NCBI GenBank assembly: GCA_947044405.1 | Contig: CAMRHE010000505.1 | Location: forward strand, 248,001-312,000 | Length of the DNA stretch: 64,000 nt | DNA from: Leptodactylus fallax | Taxonomy: Eukaryota; Chordata; Amphibia; Anura; Leptodactylidae | Direction of reading: 5' to 3' | In this document: positions 1 to 11,519 of the stretch, piece after piece | How the letters are laid out: each line of letters starts with the position of its first letter | How positions within the stretch are numbered: position 1 is the first letter of the stretch | Notes under the pieces: model-generated | What the model was told of the DNA's origin: nothing | Databases searched by the model: none | What the model saw: only the letters and a program-made list of their open reading frames with translations | Position numbers and translations under genes: made by a program

Positions 1-1180
1 CTACATCTACTGCATTACCCATGTCCAGATATACTACATCTACCGCATTACCCATGTCCAGATATACTACATCTACCGCATTACGCATGTCCAGTCTAGA
101 TATACTACATCTACCGCATTACCCATGTCCAGATATACTACATCTACCGCATTACGCATGTCCAGTCTAGATATACTACATCTACCGCATTACCCATGTC
201 CAGATATACTACATCTACCGCATTACCCATGTCCAGATATACTACATCTACCGCATTACCCATGTCCAGATATACTACATCTACCGCATTACCCATGTCC
301 AGATATACTACATCTACCGCATTACCCATGTACAGATATAATACATCTACCGCATTACCCATGTCCAGATATACTAAACCTATCGCATTACCCATGTCCA
401 GATATACTACATCTACCGCATTACCCATGTCCAGATATACTACATCTACCGCATTACCCATGTCCAGATATACTACATCTACCGCATTACGCATGTCCAG
501 TCTAGATATACTACATCTACCACATTACCCATGTCCAGATATACTACATCTACCGCTTTACCCATGTCCAGTCCAGATATACTACATCTACTGCATCACC
601 CATGTCCAGATATACTACATCTACCGCATTACCCATGTCCAGATATACTACATCTACCACATTACCCATGTCCAGATATACTACATCTACCGTATTACCC
701 ATGTCCAGATATACTACATCTACTTCATTACCCATATCCAGATATACTACATCTACCGCATTACCCATGTCCAGATATACTACATCTACCGCATTACCCA
801 TGTCCAGATATACTACATCTACCGCATTACCCATTTCCAGATATACTACATCTACCGCATTACCCATGTCCAGATATACTAAACCTATCGCATTACCCAT
901 GTCCAGATATACTACATCTACCGCATTACCCATGTCCAGATATACTACATCTACCGCATTACCCATGTCCAGATATACTACATCTACCGCATTACGCATG
1001 TCCAGTCTAGATATACTACATCTACCACATTACCCATGTCCAGATATACTATATCTACCGCATTACCCATGTCCAGATATACTACATCTACCGCATTACC
1101 CATGTCCAGATATACTACATCTACCGCATTACCCATGTCCAGATATACTACATCTACCGCATTACCCATGTCCAGGCTAG
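1..1180. repeat. 33-bp minisatellite derived from a reverse-transcriptase motif
   Basis: Tandem array of a 33-bp unit (11 codons) that enters from beyond the left window edge. On the minus strand each unit reads MGNAVDVVYLD, and the sequence just outside the array (1181-1313) is the in-frame upstream part of a LINE reverse transcriptase. The array is therefore an expansion of RT motif A, whose catalytic Asp is the D of YLD. The plus strand is also open (unit MSRYTTSTALP) only because the period is a multiple of three. Variant units carry a 5-bp insertion (near 94, 166, 502 and 1007). The same order of variants recurs with a 505-bp offset (373 to 878, 491 to 996), so there is a higher-order repeat. 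Confidence 0.95.
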
Positions 1181-1313
1181 AACTGACCACTTCATAGCAG
1201 CTGATCAGATTAGTCTGACAGGACCGATTCCTGACATACCCATGCTGATTGGGCGTTACAAGATTATTTACATTGAGATACTCCAGTATTTTATCTCTTA
1301 GAAAATCATACAC
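1175..1313 (-). pseudogene. LINE reverse transcriptase fragment (CR1/jockey type) upstream of motif A
   Basis: About 45 residues of a non-LTR retrotransposon RT, read from 1313 downward, with the hallmark segment TPNQHGYVRNRSCQTNL followed by CYEVVSSSLD. This is the finger region that precedes motif A in CR1/jockey-superfamily RTs. The frame runs straight into the 33-bp array, where the motif A segment is repeated instead of continuing into the expected SKAFD-type residues. The rest of the palm domain would lie left of the window if it exists. It is a dead fragment. The clade assignment is by motif memory only. Confidence 0.8.
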
Positions 1314-1765
1314 GATTTAGGTGGGAGATGGAAAGGAAACCTCTGAATGGACATGATCATATATTTACTGGATTAGAAGTGTCATAAATCGATAGGTCTC
1401 GTGATAAATACTCAACAAAAAAAGGATAAAAACGTGACAAGACAACAAATAAATACTGTGATGGTCTGCCTTATTAATGAATATTGTAATGTGACGTTAT
1501 CATCTACGATGGAATAGTTGAAAGAGAGGAAAACTTTAAACATATTAAATAAAGATCCGAACACGTTTTATGAAATACTGTAAGTGTAACAGAAACTTCC
1601 TAAAGAGACAACTTCTGAAGAAATTCATAGGAGAGTTTATATAAGCGCATCCACTTGAAGATATTAGAATGCCAACATAGATAGGCCCCAGAAGTGACCC
1701 TGTCAGCAAAAGTAACAGTGTCTTTAAGTGACAACGGAGACAAGACCCAAATATAATATATTACT

Positions 1766-3250
1766 TATATGTATAATATGAGCCTGAGGCAGGAAATAGT
1801 CCCTGAATTATGGAAATCTTCTTGTGTGGTACCAGTTCCAAAGAAACCCCACCCTATGGACCTCAAAGACTACAGACCTGTAGCACTGACATCCCACCTG
1901 ATGAAGATCTTGGAGAGATTGGTTCTCACACATCTCCGCCCTCTAGTGAGCCCCGCTATGGACCCCCTCCAGTTTGCTTATCGGCCGGGCATTGGAGTAG
2001 ATGATGCCATCATCCATCTTCTGCACAGGGCTCTGTCTCACCTGGAGAAACCAGGGAACACAGTGAGAATAATGTTCTTTGACTTCTTCAGTGCTTTTAA
2101 CACCATACAGCCCAGGTTATTGAGGGACAAGCTGGGCCTTGCTGGAGTGGACCACCACCTCTCCAACTGGATCCTAGACTACCTCACAAATCGACCGCAA
2201 TACGTGAGAGCCCAAGACTGTGTGTCAGGTACCGTGATCTGTAATACGGGGGCACCTCAGGGTACGGTTCTCGCCCCTTTCCTCTTCACACTGTACACTG
2301 CAGATTTTAGGTGCTCTCATCCAGCTGCTACCTACAGAAGTATTCTGACGACTCTGCAATAGTGGGTCTCATCACAGACGATGATGACAAGGAGTACAGA
2401 GAACTGAACCAGGATTTTGTGGACTGGTGCCAGCGGAACCACCTGAAGATTAACGCGGGGAAGACCAAGGAGATGGTGGTGGACTTCCGCAAAGGCAGAA
2501 GCCCTCCTAAACCAGTGGACATCCTGGGGACGGGCATCGAGATTGTGAACACCTATAAGTACCTGGGTCTGCTCCTTAATAATAAGCTGGATTGGGCAGA
2601 TCATATGGAGGCCCTGTACAGGAAGGGCCACAGCAGGCTCTACCTGCTTAGGAAGCTGAGAGCCTTTGGAATCCAGGGGGCACTTCTTAGAACTTTCTTC
2701 AACTCGGTAGTGGCATCAGCCATCTTCTTTGGAGTGGCCTGCTGGGGGAGCAGTATATCAACCAGGGACAGAAAAAAACTTGACAAGCTGATTAGAAGGG
2801 CCAGCTCTGTCCTGGGGAGCCCACTGGACCCAGTGCAGGTGGTGGGTGACAGAAGGATACTGTCCGTGGTGAGCTCCATGCAGAAGAAGAAGTCCCATCC
2901 CATGCATGAGACTGTGATCGCGCTGAGCAGTACTGTCAGTGACCGACTGCTCCACCCTAGGTGTGAGAAGGAGCGCTATCGGAAGTCTTTCCTCCCCACC
3001 GCGGTTAGGCTGTACAACCAACACCGACCTAAGCGGAGATCATTACACACAGAGAACTGAAATATCTCTCTGACTGTTAAATTCCCCCCGCTACTTCCTA
3101 TCTGTCTATCTACTATCAATGGTAATGCCTCTTACCTTGGAACATTCCTGTACATGTTGTATTTGTATTTGTATCTGCTTATATTTGCTGCTGTAACACA
3201 CTGAATTTCCCCATTGTGGGACTATTAAAGGACTATTATTATTATTATTA
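1766..3250 (+). pseudogene. L2-like LINE, reverse transcriptase half with 3' tail, one frameshift
   Basis: 5'-truncated non-LTR retrotransposon. The frame starting at 1769 has the RT fingers (PVPKKPHPMDLKDYRPVALT), motif A (FFDFFSAFN) and motif B (NTGAPQGTVLAPFLFTLYT). At about 2310 the frame changes by one base, and a second frame (to the stop at 3060) carries motif C as YSDDSAIV, then the thumb and a C-terminal region with KYLGLLLNNKLDW and ACWGSS. A 3' UTR follows and ends in 'ccccattgtgggactattaaagg' plus a (TTA)n tail at about 3236-3251, a typical L2 end. The frameshift fits a 1-bp deletion. The upstream endonuclease is missing, so the copy is inactive. Apart from the frameshift the RT is readable throughout, which suggests a fairly young copy. 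Confidence 0.9.
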
Positions 3251-3251
3251 T

Positions 3252-4600
3252 ATAACTACGGGGTCCTATGTATTAATCCCACCGTGTCAAAGACCTTTTA
3301 GCAGACTGGTCACTTTTTAGGCATTATGTTAATTAGTTGTTTGAGCGCTATTTCCATGTTCAATTGAGTGGAGAAAGAGTTTTTTTATTCCCAACTCAAC
3401 CAAAATATCAGCGCTAATTAGTTGGTAAACTAAGATCTAAATTCACTGCATGCAGTGCTTTTCTCTCAGTGATTTTTAAACGGGTTCGTGAACGGAAACC
3501 CCTAATGGAGTTTAAGTGCTGGTGTGAACCCAGCCTAACCCATTCATTTCTATGTCCCCATACACACAACAATGTATTAGCACAGGCCTGTGTATGAGGT
3601 CATGAGCCTGGGGTTAAACTTAGGACACATCCCTATTCCTGTCCCGGCCTTGTCCCGCTGAGTGCATCAATGGGGCCGTGGAGATATGAGCGGCACACAG
3701 ATGTCATCCATTCTGTTCAATTATGGCTCGGTGATGTGCATGTAGACTTGCTGTGTGAGGTGTGAATAGTGCCATACTGCTAAGGAGTGTCTCTACTTGG
3801 GGCTGAATGAAAGTGATTGAGCACTGCAATCGGTTCTCAGATGAGAAGTACGGTATTATCTTGATCATCTTTCTTTGGATGCAATTCATCCTTATTTTAT
3901 GATATACAGGAACAAGTTTTTCTGTTCACAGAATATCAGTATATATTGTGGGATCTGGTGCTTTTCTCATCTATCGCCAGTAATGAGAAGGTCTCAGCTA
4001 AGTGGTTAATAGCTACTATTGGGGAAATGCAGGACTAGTTTCAGCCATGGATCCCAGGTTTACTCACCATGGGCAGTGGTGAGCTGTGGAGCCCAATGGT
4101 GTGGTGTAGCCTGTCTTGGCACTAACTACCACTAACTAGAGAGCTGAAGGTGCTCTCTGAAACACATCTTCACATCTGTAGCTAACTACCAACTATCTCA
4201 AGCTATCAGGCCCAAACTGGCTAAGGGAAGGAGGTTATAAAGTCCGCCCGCCCTCTAAACTTATGTGCAAATGCCCCTCTGTTTACGCAGCAGCATAGGA
4301 ATGGCGGATTAACCCTCAAGGAGCCAGAATAAAATGTAATAAACATTCTAGAAAAGTACAAATCATGTAAAACCTTATCATAACAATTAAATATAACATT
4401 GTACCACAATGAGTGACCTAAATATCTTATTACCCGATAATCAGATATGTATACATGATGGCGCTATTTATGTTGTGGAGAAAGCACCATACTAAATTGT
4501 CACTGTTAAATGTTTAAGGACGTCCAATTTATTTTAATATAGGATAAAAACAATATGAAGAAACTCAAAATGCAGATTAAAAATGATAATTTTGATGCCC
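3252..4600. other. No gene or clear element recognised
   Basis: AT-rich sequence without a coding region or tandem structure that I can support. The piece near 3515-3535 (ctggtgtgaacccagcc) resembles the end of a palindromic frog-type MITE, but I did not find its partner. Confidence 0.4.
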
Positions 4601-4604
4601 GAAG

Positions 4605-5247
4605 GTTACGATTTATTCAAAAACCATCATCCATGTGAAAAAGTAATTGACCCCCAAAATCTCATAACTGGTAGAGGGCAAAAGGCAATTAAATCTCTAC
4701 ACACCTTTACTGGTGCTCTCCTCAATGTGAGAGATTCTTGTCCCTAACCCACTCATTGCCTCCCACTAAGCCAGCCAATTCACTTTGCTCTGTACTGATG
4801 AAGGACAACAATCCGGAAACAGCGCTGTATGCAGATAAGTGAAATTGGCTTGGCTAAAATCCCTTTTGCTGTCTCAAGGCTCGGTGAGCCAAAAGCAAAT
4901 TGAGGATCTGTTACATCCAACAGAGGGCGCATGAGCTCCCCAGCTCCTTTCCCATAATACCAACCTTAGCAGTAACTTACAATAAGTGTTTTACATCGCA
5001 GTGGTGGAGTTTTGCCCTGCTCTTCTCACAGATTTCTTTTAATTCGGCTACATTGGAGGGTTTTTGTGCAGGAACATCCCTTTTCAGGTCTTGTCACATC
5101 ATCTCAATGAGGTTCAAGTTATGACTTTGACTTTGCCACTCCAAAAGTTTAATTTTCCTTCTTTTGAACCATATGAGGTGAACTTAGTTGCTTGCTTTGG
5201 ATCACCGTCCTCCTGCATAACCCAACTGCACTTGTGGTTTAGGTCAT
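4605..5247 (-). pseudogene. Decayed Tc1-like DNA transposon
   Basis: The plus strand matches the reverse complement of a common Tc1-like transposase region. On the minus strand a short frame contains CSWVMQEDGDPKQATKF, a degraded version of the second catalytic Asp motif ([10 protein letters not shown]). The left end around 4606-4650 (aaaaaccatcatccatgtgaaaaagtaattg, cited here as a site) resembles the terminus of this transposon type. The reading frame is broken by several stops and shifts, and the N-terminal part is cut off where the LINE tail at 5260 begins. It is an old, inactive copy. Family membership is by motif similarity only. Confidence 0.7.
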
Positions 5248-5259
5248 ACATAGGGACGA

Positions 5260-5261
5260 GG

Positions 5262-5301
<40 letters not shown>

Positions 5302-5450
5302 ACTTTATTTCTATGCACCAACATATTCCGCAGCACTTTACAAATTGTAGGTTCAAGTACAGACAAAAAGATACATTACAGAGTAATAGTCAATTCACAC
5401 ACTGGGACTGAGGGCCCTGCTCGCAAGCGCTTACAATCTATGACAATAAA
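5260..5450 (-). mobile_element. LINE 3' end with (TAA)n tail
   Basis: A trinucleotide run (5263-5301) followed by about 150 bp that is the reverse complement of the LINE 3' terminus at 9121-9290: both contain the segments 'atattccgcagcactttaca' (here) and 'gggccctcagtcccagtgtg' (there, reverse complement). It is a severely 5'-truncated insertion of that family, written on the minus strand. Confidence 0.85.
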
Positions 5451-6640
5451 GCCAAACACAAAATTTTTGTAAAACTCATTATTAACCTTGTTCATTACAA
5501 ACCAATTTGCTCATTTTTATCTAGAGGAATTGAAAGAGCTAAGGGACACACACATAAATAAAGTACAATAATAAAATATATTTATTTCATACACACATGG
5601 TACTATCATACTGGCTGATATGTAATAACATGGGAGAGGAGGAAGACCTCATACAAGACAAGTCTACAATGAACTTTACTGCTGTCAGACGGATCACACA
5701 ACAAGTCTGTCTTGGGGCTGATGACATCACTGAGATGATCTCCTAGTTGTCACACACTTTGTGTCTTGGTCTATGGGAGGATTTTACAGGATAAAACACA
5801 TGGAGCTTATTACACAGATGGGGCTGGAGGATCTAAGGGCGGCCATACTGTAGTCTGTGAATTCATGGCCGTCTGCTGTAGGGACATCAGTGTCCTCCTC
5901 TATGTAATATACAGGATCTGAGTGTATCATACAGTTATACAGTCCAGGGGTTGTGTAATATGGAGGTTTTATCCCCTATAGACAGCACTGGCTCCATGAT
6001 GTCCATCACCAAACCATGACCACAGTCAGAAGACATACTTCTTAATAACCATTTACTCATTATTTACCATATTAGTGGTGTACTGCCATTGCTGCAACTC
6101 CAATCGTAGAGTGGAAACACGTGTGTTCAGTAGCCAGAGACATCTGGGTCCCTTACTTTCTCTTTCTCATTGTATATAGTGCTGATTGATCTCTTTGTAT
6201 TTACAACAGAGGGTGCCACAGTCAGTTCTTCTGTTTGTCTTGGTACTCAGGTAACACAGCATGTGATCACCAGTATGTCACATCAAGAAAAAGTTGGAAA
6301 AATGGTGAGAAATTGAAGAAAACAAAGTGACATGCGACTGGAGTTTACACTGTCTGTACTATAAAGATCAGTGATATTACCCGTAATGCACCAAGAGACG
6401 CTTCCAATACTGGACCTGGTTTCACTGGTAATCTATCTTCAAATTCTGTTGGTGGCTTACCAGCATTCTTATGTCTTCCTTCTCCACTACAGATAAATTA
6501 TTTCCCCATATGCTAGAACATAAAACAGTCAGCGCAGTATTAGTGATTTTGTATTGTGAGGATTTTGTCAGATTAGTCAGAGAATTGCTCGGCTGAGGAT
6601 AAATCTGTACAATCTTGTGTTTCCCAGAACTGGTGACACT
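5451..6640. other. Unassigned sequence
   Basis: No coding region, RNA gene or clear repeat structure recognised on either strand. A (TTA)n run follows at about 6648-6670. Confidence 0.4.
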
Positions 6641-6689
6641 GGAGATTTATTATTATTATTATTATTATTTATTATTTAAAATTCCAGTG

Positions 6690-7615
6690 CAGAAGAGCTG
6701 ATATGATGGTGACACTACTGACATAAGTGGTGCTAGTAAAGAGAAACTGATGCAGGTTGTGCCATTACTGAGAAGCCAATGTAGGTGTTGCTAGTGCTGA
6801 GAAGCTGATGTAGGTGGTGCCATTATTGAGGAGTTGATATAGATGGTTACAGTACTGTGGACCTGATGTAGGTGGTGCCACGGCTGAAGAACTAAATGTA
6901 GGTGTTGTCAGTGCTAAAGAGCTGATGTAGGTGGTGTCAGTGCTGAAGAGCTAATGTAGGTGGTGTCACTGCTGAGGAGCTGATGTAGGTGGTGTTGCTG
7001 CAGAGGAGCTGTTGTAGGTAGTGTCAGTGCTGAAGCGCTAATGTATGTGGTGTTACTGCTGAGGAGCTGATGTAGGTGGTGTCACTGCAGAGGAGCTGAT
7101 GTAGATGGTGTCACTGCTGAAGAGCTAATGTAGGTGGTGTCACTGCTGAGGAGCTGATGTAGGTGGTGTCGCTGCAGAGGAGCTGTAGTAGGTGGTGTCA
7201 GTGCTGAAGCGCTAATGTAGGTGGTGTCACTGCTGAGGAATTGATGTAGGTGGTGTCACTGCAGAGTAGCTGATGTAGATGGTGTCACTGCTGAAGAGCT
7301 AATATAGGTGGTGTCACTGCTGAGGATCTGATGTAGGTGGTGTCACTGCAGAGGAGCTGATGTAGGTGGTGTCAGTGTTGAAGAGCTGATGTAGGTGGTG
7401 TCAGAGCTGAAGAGCCAATGTACGTGGTGTCAGTGCTGAAGAACTCATGTGGGTGTTGCCAGTGCTGAGAAGCTGATGTAGGTGGAGCCAGTGCTGAATA
7501 GCTCATGTGGGTGTTGCCAGTGCTGAGGAGCTGATGTAGGTGGTGTCAGTGCTGAAGAGCTCATGTGGGTGTTGCCAGTGCTGAGGAGCTGATGTAGGTG
7601 TGGCCAGTGCTGATA
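6690..7615. repeat. Degenerate 29-bp minisatellite
   Basis: About 30 imperfect units with a modal period of 29 bp and core 'gctgatgtaggtggtgtca', alternating with 'gctgaggag' or 'gctgaagag'. Units near 7430-7612 use 'catgtgggtgttgcca' variants, so the array has regional subtypes. From about 7740 to 8100 weakly related phrases such as 'accagcagtatagtag' and 'gttagactag' suggest an older, more diverged array. No coding function. Confidence 0.9.
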
Positions 7616-8103
7616 GTACATAGTAAATCATAACTGGTGTTTGTAGATACATTACAAGCTAAATGTTATGTTCACACTTGGTGTGAAGGACACACAGGCT
7701 TGGCAGAGTTTAGTGATGAAACTTGTTGTGATCTTGTCATGGTATGGTAGGTTTTAACCAGTGGTATAGCAGAGTTGGCCCATTTGTTTAACAGAGTTCG
7801 ACCAGCAGTGGAGAACAATTACACCAGTGAAATTAGCAGAATAGGAGAAGTGTTGTACCAGAAATATGGACTTAAACCAGCAGTATAGTAGATTTAGGTC
7901 ACCATTGTGGTTGTGTTAGAGCAGTATTGCAACATTGTTGAGCTAGCCAAGTTAGACTAGTTCATTAGTTAAACTAGTTAGATTAGTTCTAGTTCAGAAT
8001 TGGGCTACCAGTATAGCAGTCTTGGACCAGCAGTGTAGTAGAGCTGGACAAATTATGTATCCAGATAGAACTAACTGTTAGCAACGTTAGACTAGTAGTG
8101 TAG

Positions 8104-9290
8104 GTGGCAGGACACCAAGGGGATAACAGGGAACTGAATCTCTCAAAGACTGAACTACTGCTGTTTCCACCATCTAATAGATCTTTCCCTGATATCTCCA
8201 TTGCAGTCTCCGGCCTTACCATAACTCCTAGGCAGTATGCCCGCTGCCTCTGGGTTTTGTTTGACTCAGACCTTTCCTTCACCCCCCATATCCAATCACT
8301 CGCACACTCTTGTCATCTCCACCTCAAAAACATCTCCAGAATCCGCCCTTTCCTTACCACAGATACACTAAAGACACTTATTGTTGCCCTGATTCACTCT
8401 CGCCTTGACTACTGTAACTCCTTACTAATCGGGCTTCCCCTTACTAAACTCTCCCCTCTACAATCTATTCTGAATGCGGCGGCGGCCAGGCTCATCTATC
8501 AGTCTAGACGATACAGCGATGCCTCCGGTCTGTGCCGGTCACTACATTGGCTGCCTATTCAATACAGAATACAATATAAACGTATCACCCTCATTCACAA
8601 GGCTCTCCATAATGCTGCACCTCCCTACATTTCCTCCCTCATCTCTGTCTATCGCCCAACCCGTGCTCTCCGTTCACTCAATGACCTAAGACTAACATTC
8701 TCTATTATCAGAATCTCCCATGCTCGTATACAAGACTTCTCCCGAGTTGCACCACTTCTCTGGAATGCTCTATCCCATACTATCAGATTAACCCCAATTT
8801 CCACAACTTCAAGCGCAAACTAAAGACACATCTTTTCAGACAGTCCTATCCCAACTCCTAATGTAAACCCTTCCGTAGTTAGAATCCCTAAAACGTACCC
8901 TCCTCTGTTCACGCTCCAACATTACCTCACAGGATATGAGGCCGTATCAGACTAGCTTTATATGTCCAGGCACCATCTGCATGTTAAAGGACACGACTGG
9001 TGACGGCTCATACAGCTTATATATGTGTAATGACAGTAACCTCTATTACAAAATTGTCTGACCATTGTATAAACAATGCTACATCTGTTGCCGCCCCTGC
9101 TACCTCTTGCGTCACCCCCTCTACCTCATAGATTGTAATCTCTTGCAAGCAGGGCCCTCAGTCCCAGTGTGTGAATTGACTATTTCTTTGTAATGTATCT
9201 TTTTTGTCAGTACTTGAACCCTACAAGTTGTACAGTGCTGCGGAATATGTTGGCGCTATATAAATAAAATGTATTATTATTATTATATCC
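8104..9290 (+). pseudogene. L2-type LINE, C-terminal RT part and 3' UTR
   Basis: 5'-truncated LINE. The frame from 8104 reads the RT thumb/connection and C-terminal domain: LNLSKTELLLFPP, then LIVALIHSRLDYCNSLLIGLP, then SILNAAAARLIYQSRRY and LHWLPIQYRI, ending near PLLWNALSHTIRL. A one-base shift in the 'aacccca' run at about 8790 makes the frame stop at 8823. In the neighbouring frame the normal end (NFKRKLKTHLFRQSYP) is still readable. The 3' UTR runs to the typical end 'tgttggcgctatataaata' and a (TTA)n tail at about 9275-9290. The same 3' end occurs at 5260-5450. The catalytic RT motifs and the endonuclease are absent, so it is inactive. Confidence 0.9.
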
Positions 9291-9299
9291 TGTTCAGAT

Positions 9300-11050
9300 G
9301 GCATCCCACTGCCTAAACCAGAGTTAAATAGCCCTGGCAGGTAATGTCATTAGTGAGAAACAAGATGCCAGTGTATGAAGTCGGTGTGGAATCATACATA
9401 GATAGTTAAATTAGTGTGTCTCACGGTGAGAAAAAAAAACTGAAAATAGTTAGATTTATAATAAATTGATATAGAGAGAGATTTTAAAGAGTGATAGGAG
9501 TCAGGCTCAGTAAGTTTCAGTGTGTTAGGCAGGCAGCCATTGCTGTGAGTGATGTCGCTACCATAATACTATTGGAGGCACCAGAAATTGGCCTATTCTT
9601 CTGTTAGGCTCACATTTATATAGGACTGTTTCTACTTTTCCTGTACTCTGGCAAAGAGTACACAGAGCTCATCTCAGGGCTCCATGTGCCAAAAAGTGGT
9701 TATTAGAGTTCATTGGCTAATGAACTCTAATAACTCCTACCTCATGATGTAAACCAACTGACAAGCCTTGCATGAGAAAAAGCATCACTGGCCCCATTAG
9801 AAGTATAATAACTGTACTGCTGTTTCATAAAAATTGTGTGTGATTTATGGAGGTCTGCTTATTGGACTACTTTGGATTTGAGGACTACATTAGATGCATA
9901 CCTTTTTTTTAAATTTTCAGTAGAAGAGTCAATGACAGCTGTGTAGTTGGGTTTTTATTTTAAAAAATGTGTATGGGGATATTTTTAACTTTTTCATTGT
10001 TTACTTAATAATGGTTGCTGTCAGTCAGAGCTTAGTGTTATCCACTAAAGATGCTAACAATATCACTCCCACCAGAGGTATCAGGAAGAGTCAGGTACAA
10101 TTCATTCAATTCATTAGCTTATCAGGCACTGGATTGTACCCAACTCTTCCTTGTACCCCTGATGATGGTGAGTACCAGAATAATAATGGAGGTTTAGTGT
10201 TAGCCTTTGAAGATCATGAAATGTGATTTCATTACAATGGGAGAAGTCAGTAAACTGTAAATTCTAATCATTAGAGTTTTGATATTCAATGAATACTGGT
10301 CTGGCAGATCTGATCTGCAGGGGTATACTAAAAATGTTGCTCTCTCATAACACAAAATTTTATCAATTTGATCAAGATATGTAAAAAAAAGTTTTGTCAA
10401 TGAGAAAATAATTCATAAAATAACTTCATTATGCAGTGGTGGGAGAATCTTTATATTTTCACAGTTGGGAATCAAAATATGTAATAAAACTACAAGAAAT
10501 TTTATTTATTTGAGTTCCTACTTTTTTCTTGTATCCACAGTTGAGAATCCCTTTGGAAATTATGTCCTCTGGTAAGGCAGCTAAAGATGTAGTAGTCTTT
10601 TAGATCAAGTCTGGCAATTGCTGGCATGTAATCTCATAACACGGTAGGAGTCTTAGTAGGAGCTGCCCATCAATTGAAAATAAATACCAGGCAGCAAAAT
10701 GGGCCTTGCAAATTGACTATAATGTAAGGCAAACCAGACCCTCATCTGCAGACAAATTTTAGAGCAGAGGTACAGTACTGATAGACCAGGAAAATGTTGT
10801 TGAGGGTCTGAGAGGAACTGCTTCCCCTTGGCGGAGCACCAAGTAGGTGTAACAGTTTTACAAAACTCCTTTTTTGGAAATATTGACAATTTACCTATTT
10901 TCAGAGGAACATTGCATAGCCTATTAGATGTCATATGAAGGAGCAGTTTATCATACAGGTATAACAATCGTGTGGAGTATAATATGAAGTAAAATCTATT
11001 AATAACTTGTCTCCCACATGTCCCATCCTGTACACATCTCTTATATTTAC
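9300..11050. other. Non-coding, downstream of the last visible LRR exon
   Basis: No further LRR or terminal exon of the NLR gene and no element could be identified. The stretch just below 11051 (about 10960-11050) is similar to the intron flank of the LRR exon at 21210, including the phrase 'tgtacacatctcttata'. Confidence 0.5.
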
Positions 11051-11221
11051 CGTAATTCCTCTATCCTGCAGGCTGGACTGGACAGAGCATCCATCAAGTC
11101 ACTGAAGTGAGGACCAGACAGCCTGTTCCAAGCAAGGTCAAGTCTCTTCAGGGACTGGTTATTCCTTATTCCAGATGCCAACTGGATGCAGGAAGTGTCT
11201 GGTAGATCAATATCACGCAAT
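11051..11221 (-). CDS. NLR gene exon G: 171-bp LRR exon
   Basis: Exactly 171 bp (57 codons, two 28/29-residue LRRs) between an acceptor 'tcacag' and a donor GTAAAT. It reads LRDIDLPDTSCIQLASGIR, then NNQSLKRLDLAWNRLSGPH and SSPACRIEEL. The LxxLxLxxNxLxG pattern is that of ribonuclease-inhibitor-type LRRs found at the C-terminus of NLRP proteins. The phase (one base in, two bases out) matches exons E and F. The donor differs from E and F (GTAAAT instead of GTGAGT). It is the last exon recognisable in the window, and no partner is seen in the 11 kb downstream. It is separated from exon F by about 8 kb filled with a LINE and a Penelope element. Confidence 0.88.
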
Positions 11222-11519
11222 CTGTGACAATAAGTAGTTTAAATATGGATGACATGTCCACAGAGTATTAGTATAAAATAATATTACATCACTATATATG
11301 ATAATAGAGAATGAATAAGACTGTTTTGTATACAAAGGTGATTTTTGTCTACAGATGTGAAGGACTGTTACGTGACAGCTGCCACGTATCAGTATAGCTA
11401 TTAGATACCCCAAAGAGTTAGTTCATGTGAATGCACAGGAACTGCATCGAGGTAAAGGAATATAACAATGAGACTGAATCACTTTGAAGAAACAACAAAC
11501 AAATTAGACTTAACCAAGA

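Noticed and set aside
125..1180. Overlapping open frames of 116-228 codons on both strands
   Set aside because: They exist because the 33-bp period is a multiple of three and contains no stop. The minus frame is an expanded RT fragment, not a gene.
1..8000. CRISPR-like appearance of the 33-bp and 29-bp arrays
   Set aside because: Units are directly adjacent with no unique spacers and the context is a vertebrate genome with LINEs.
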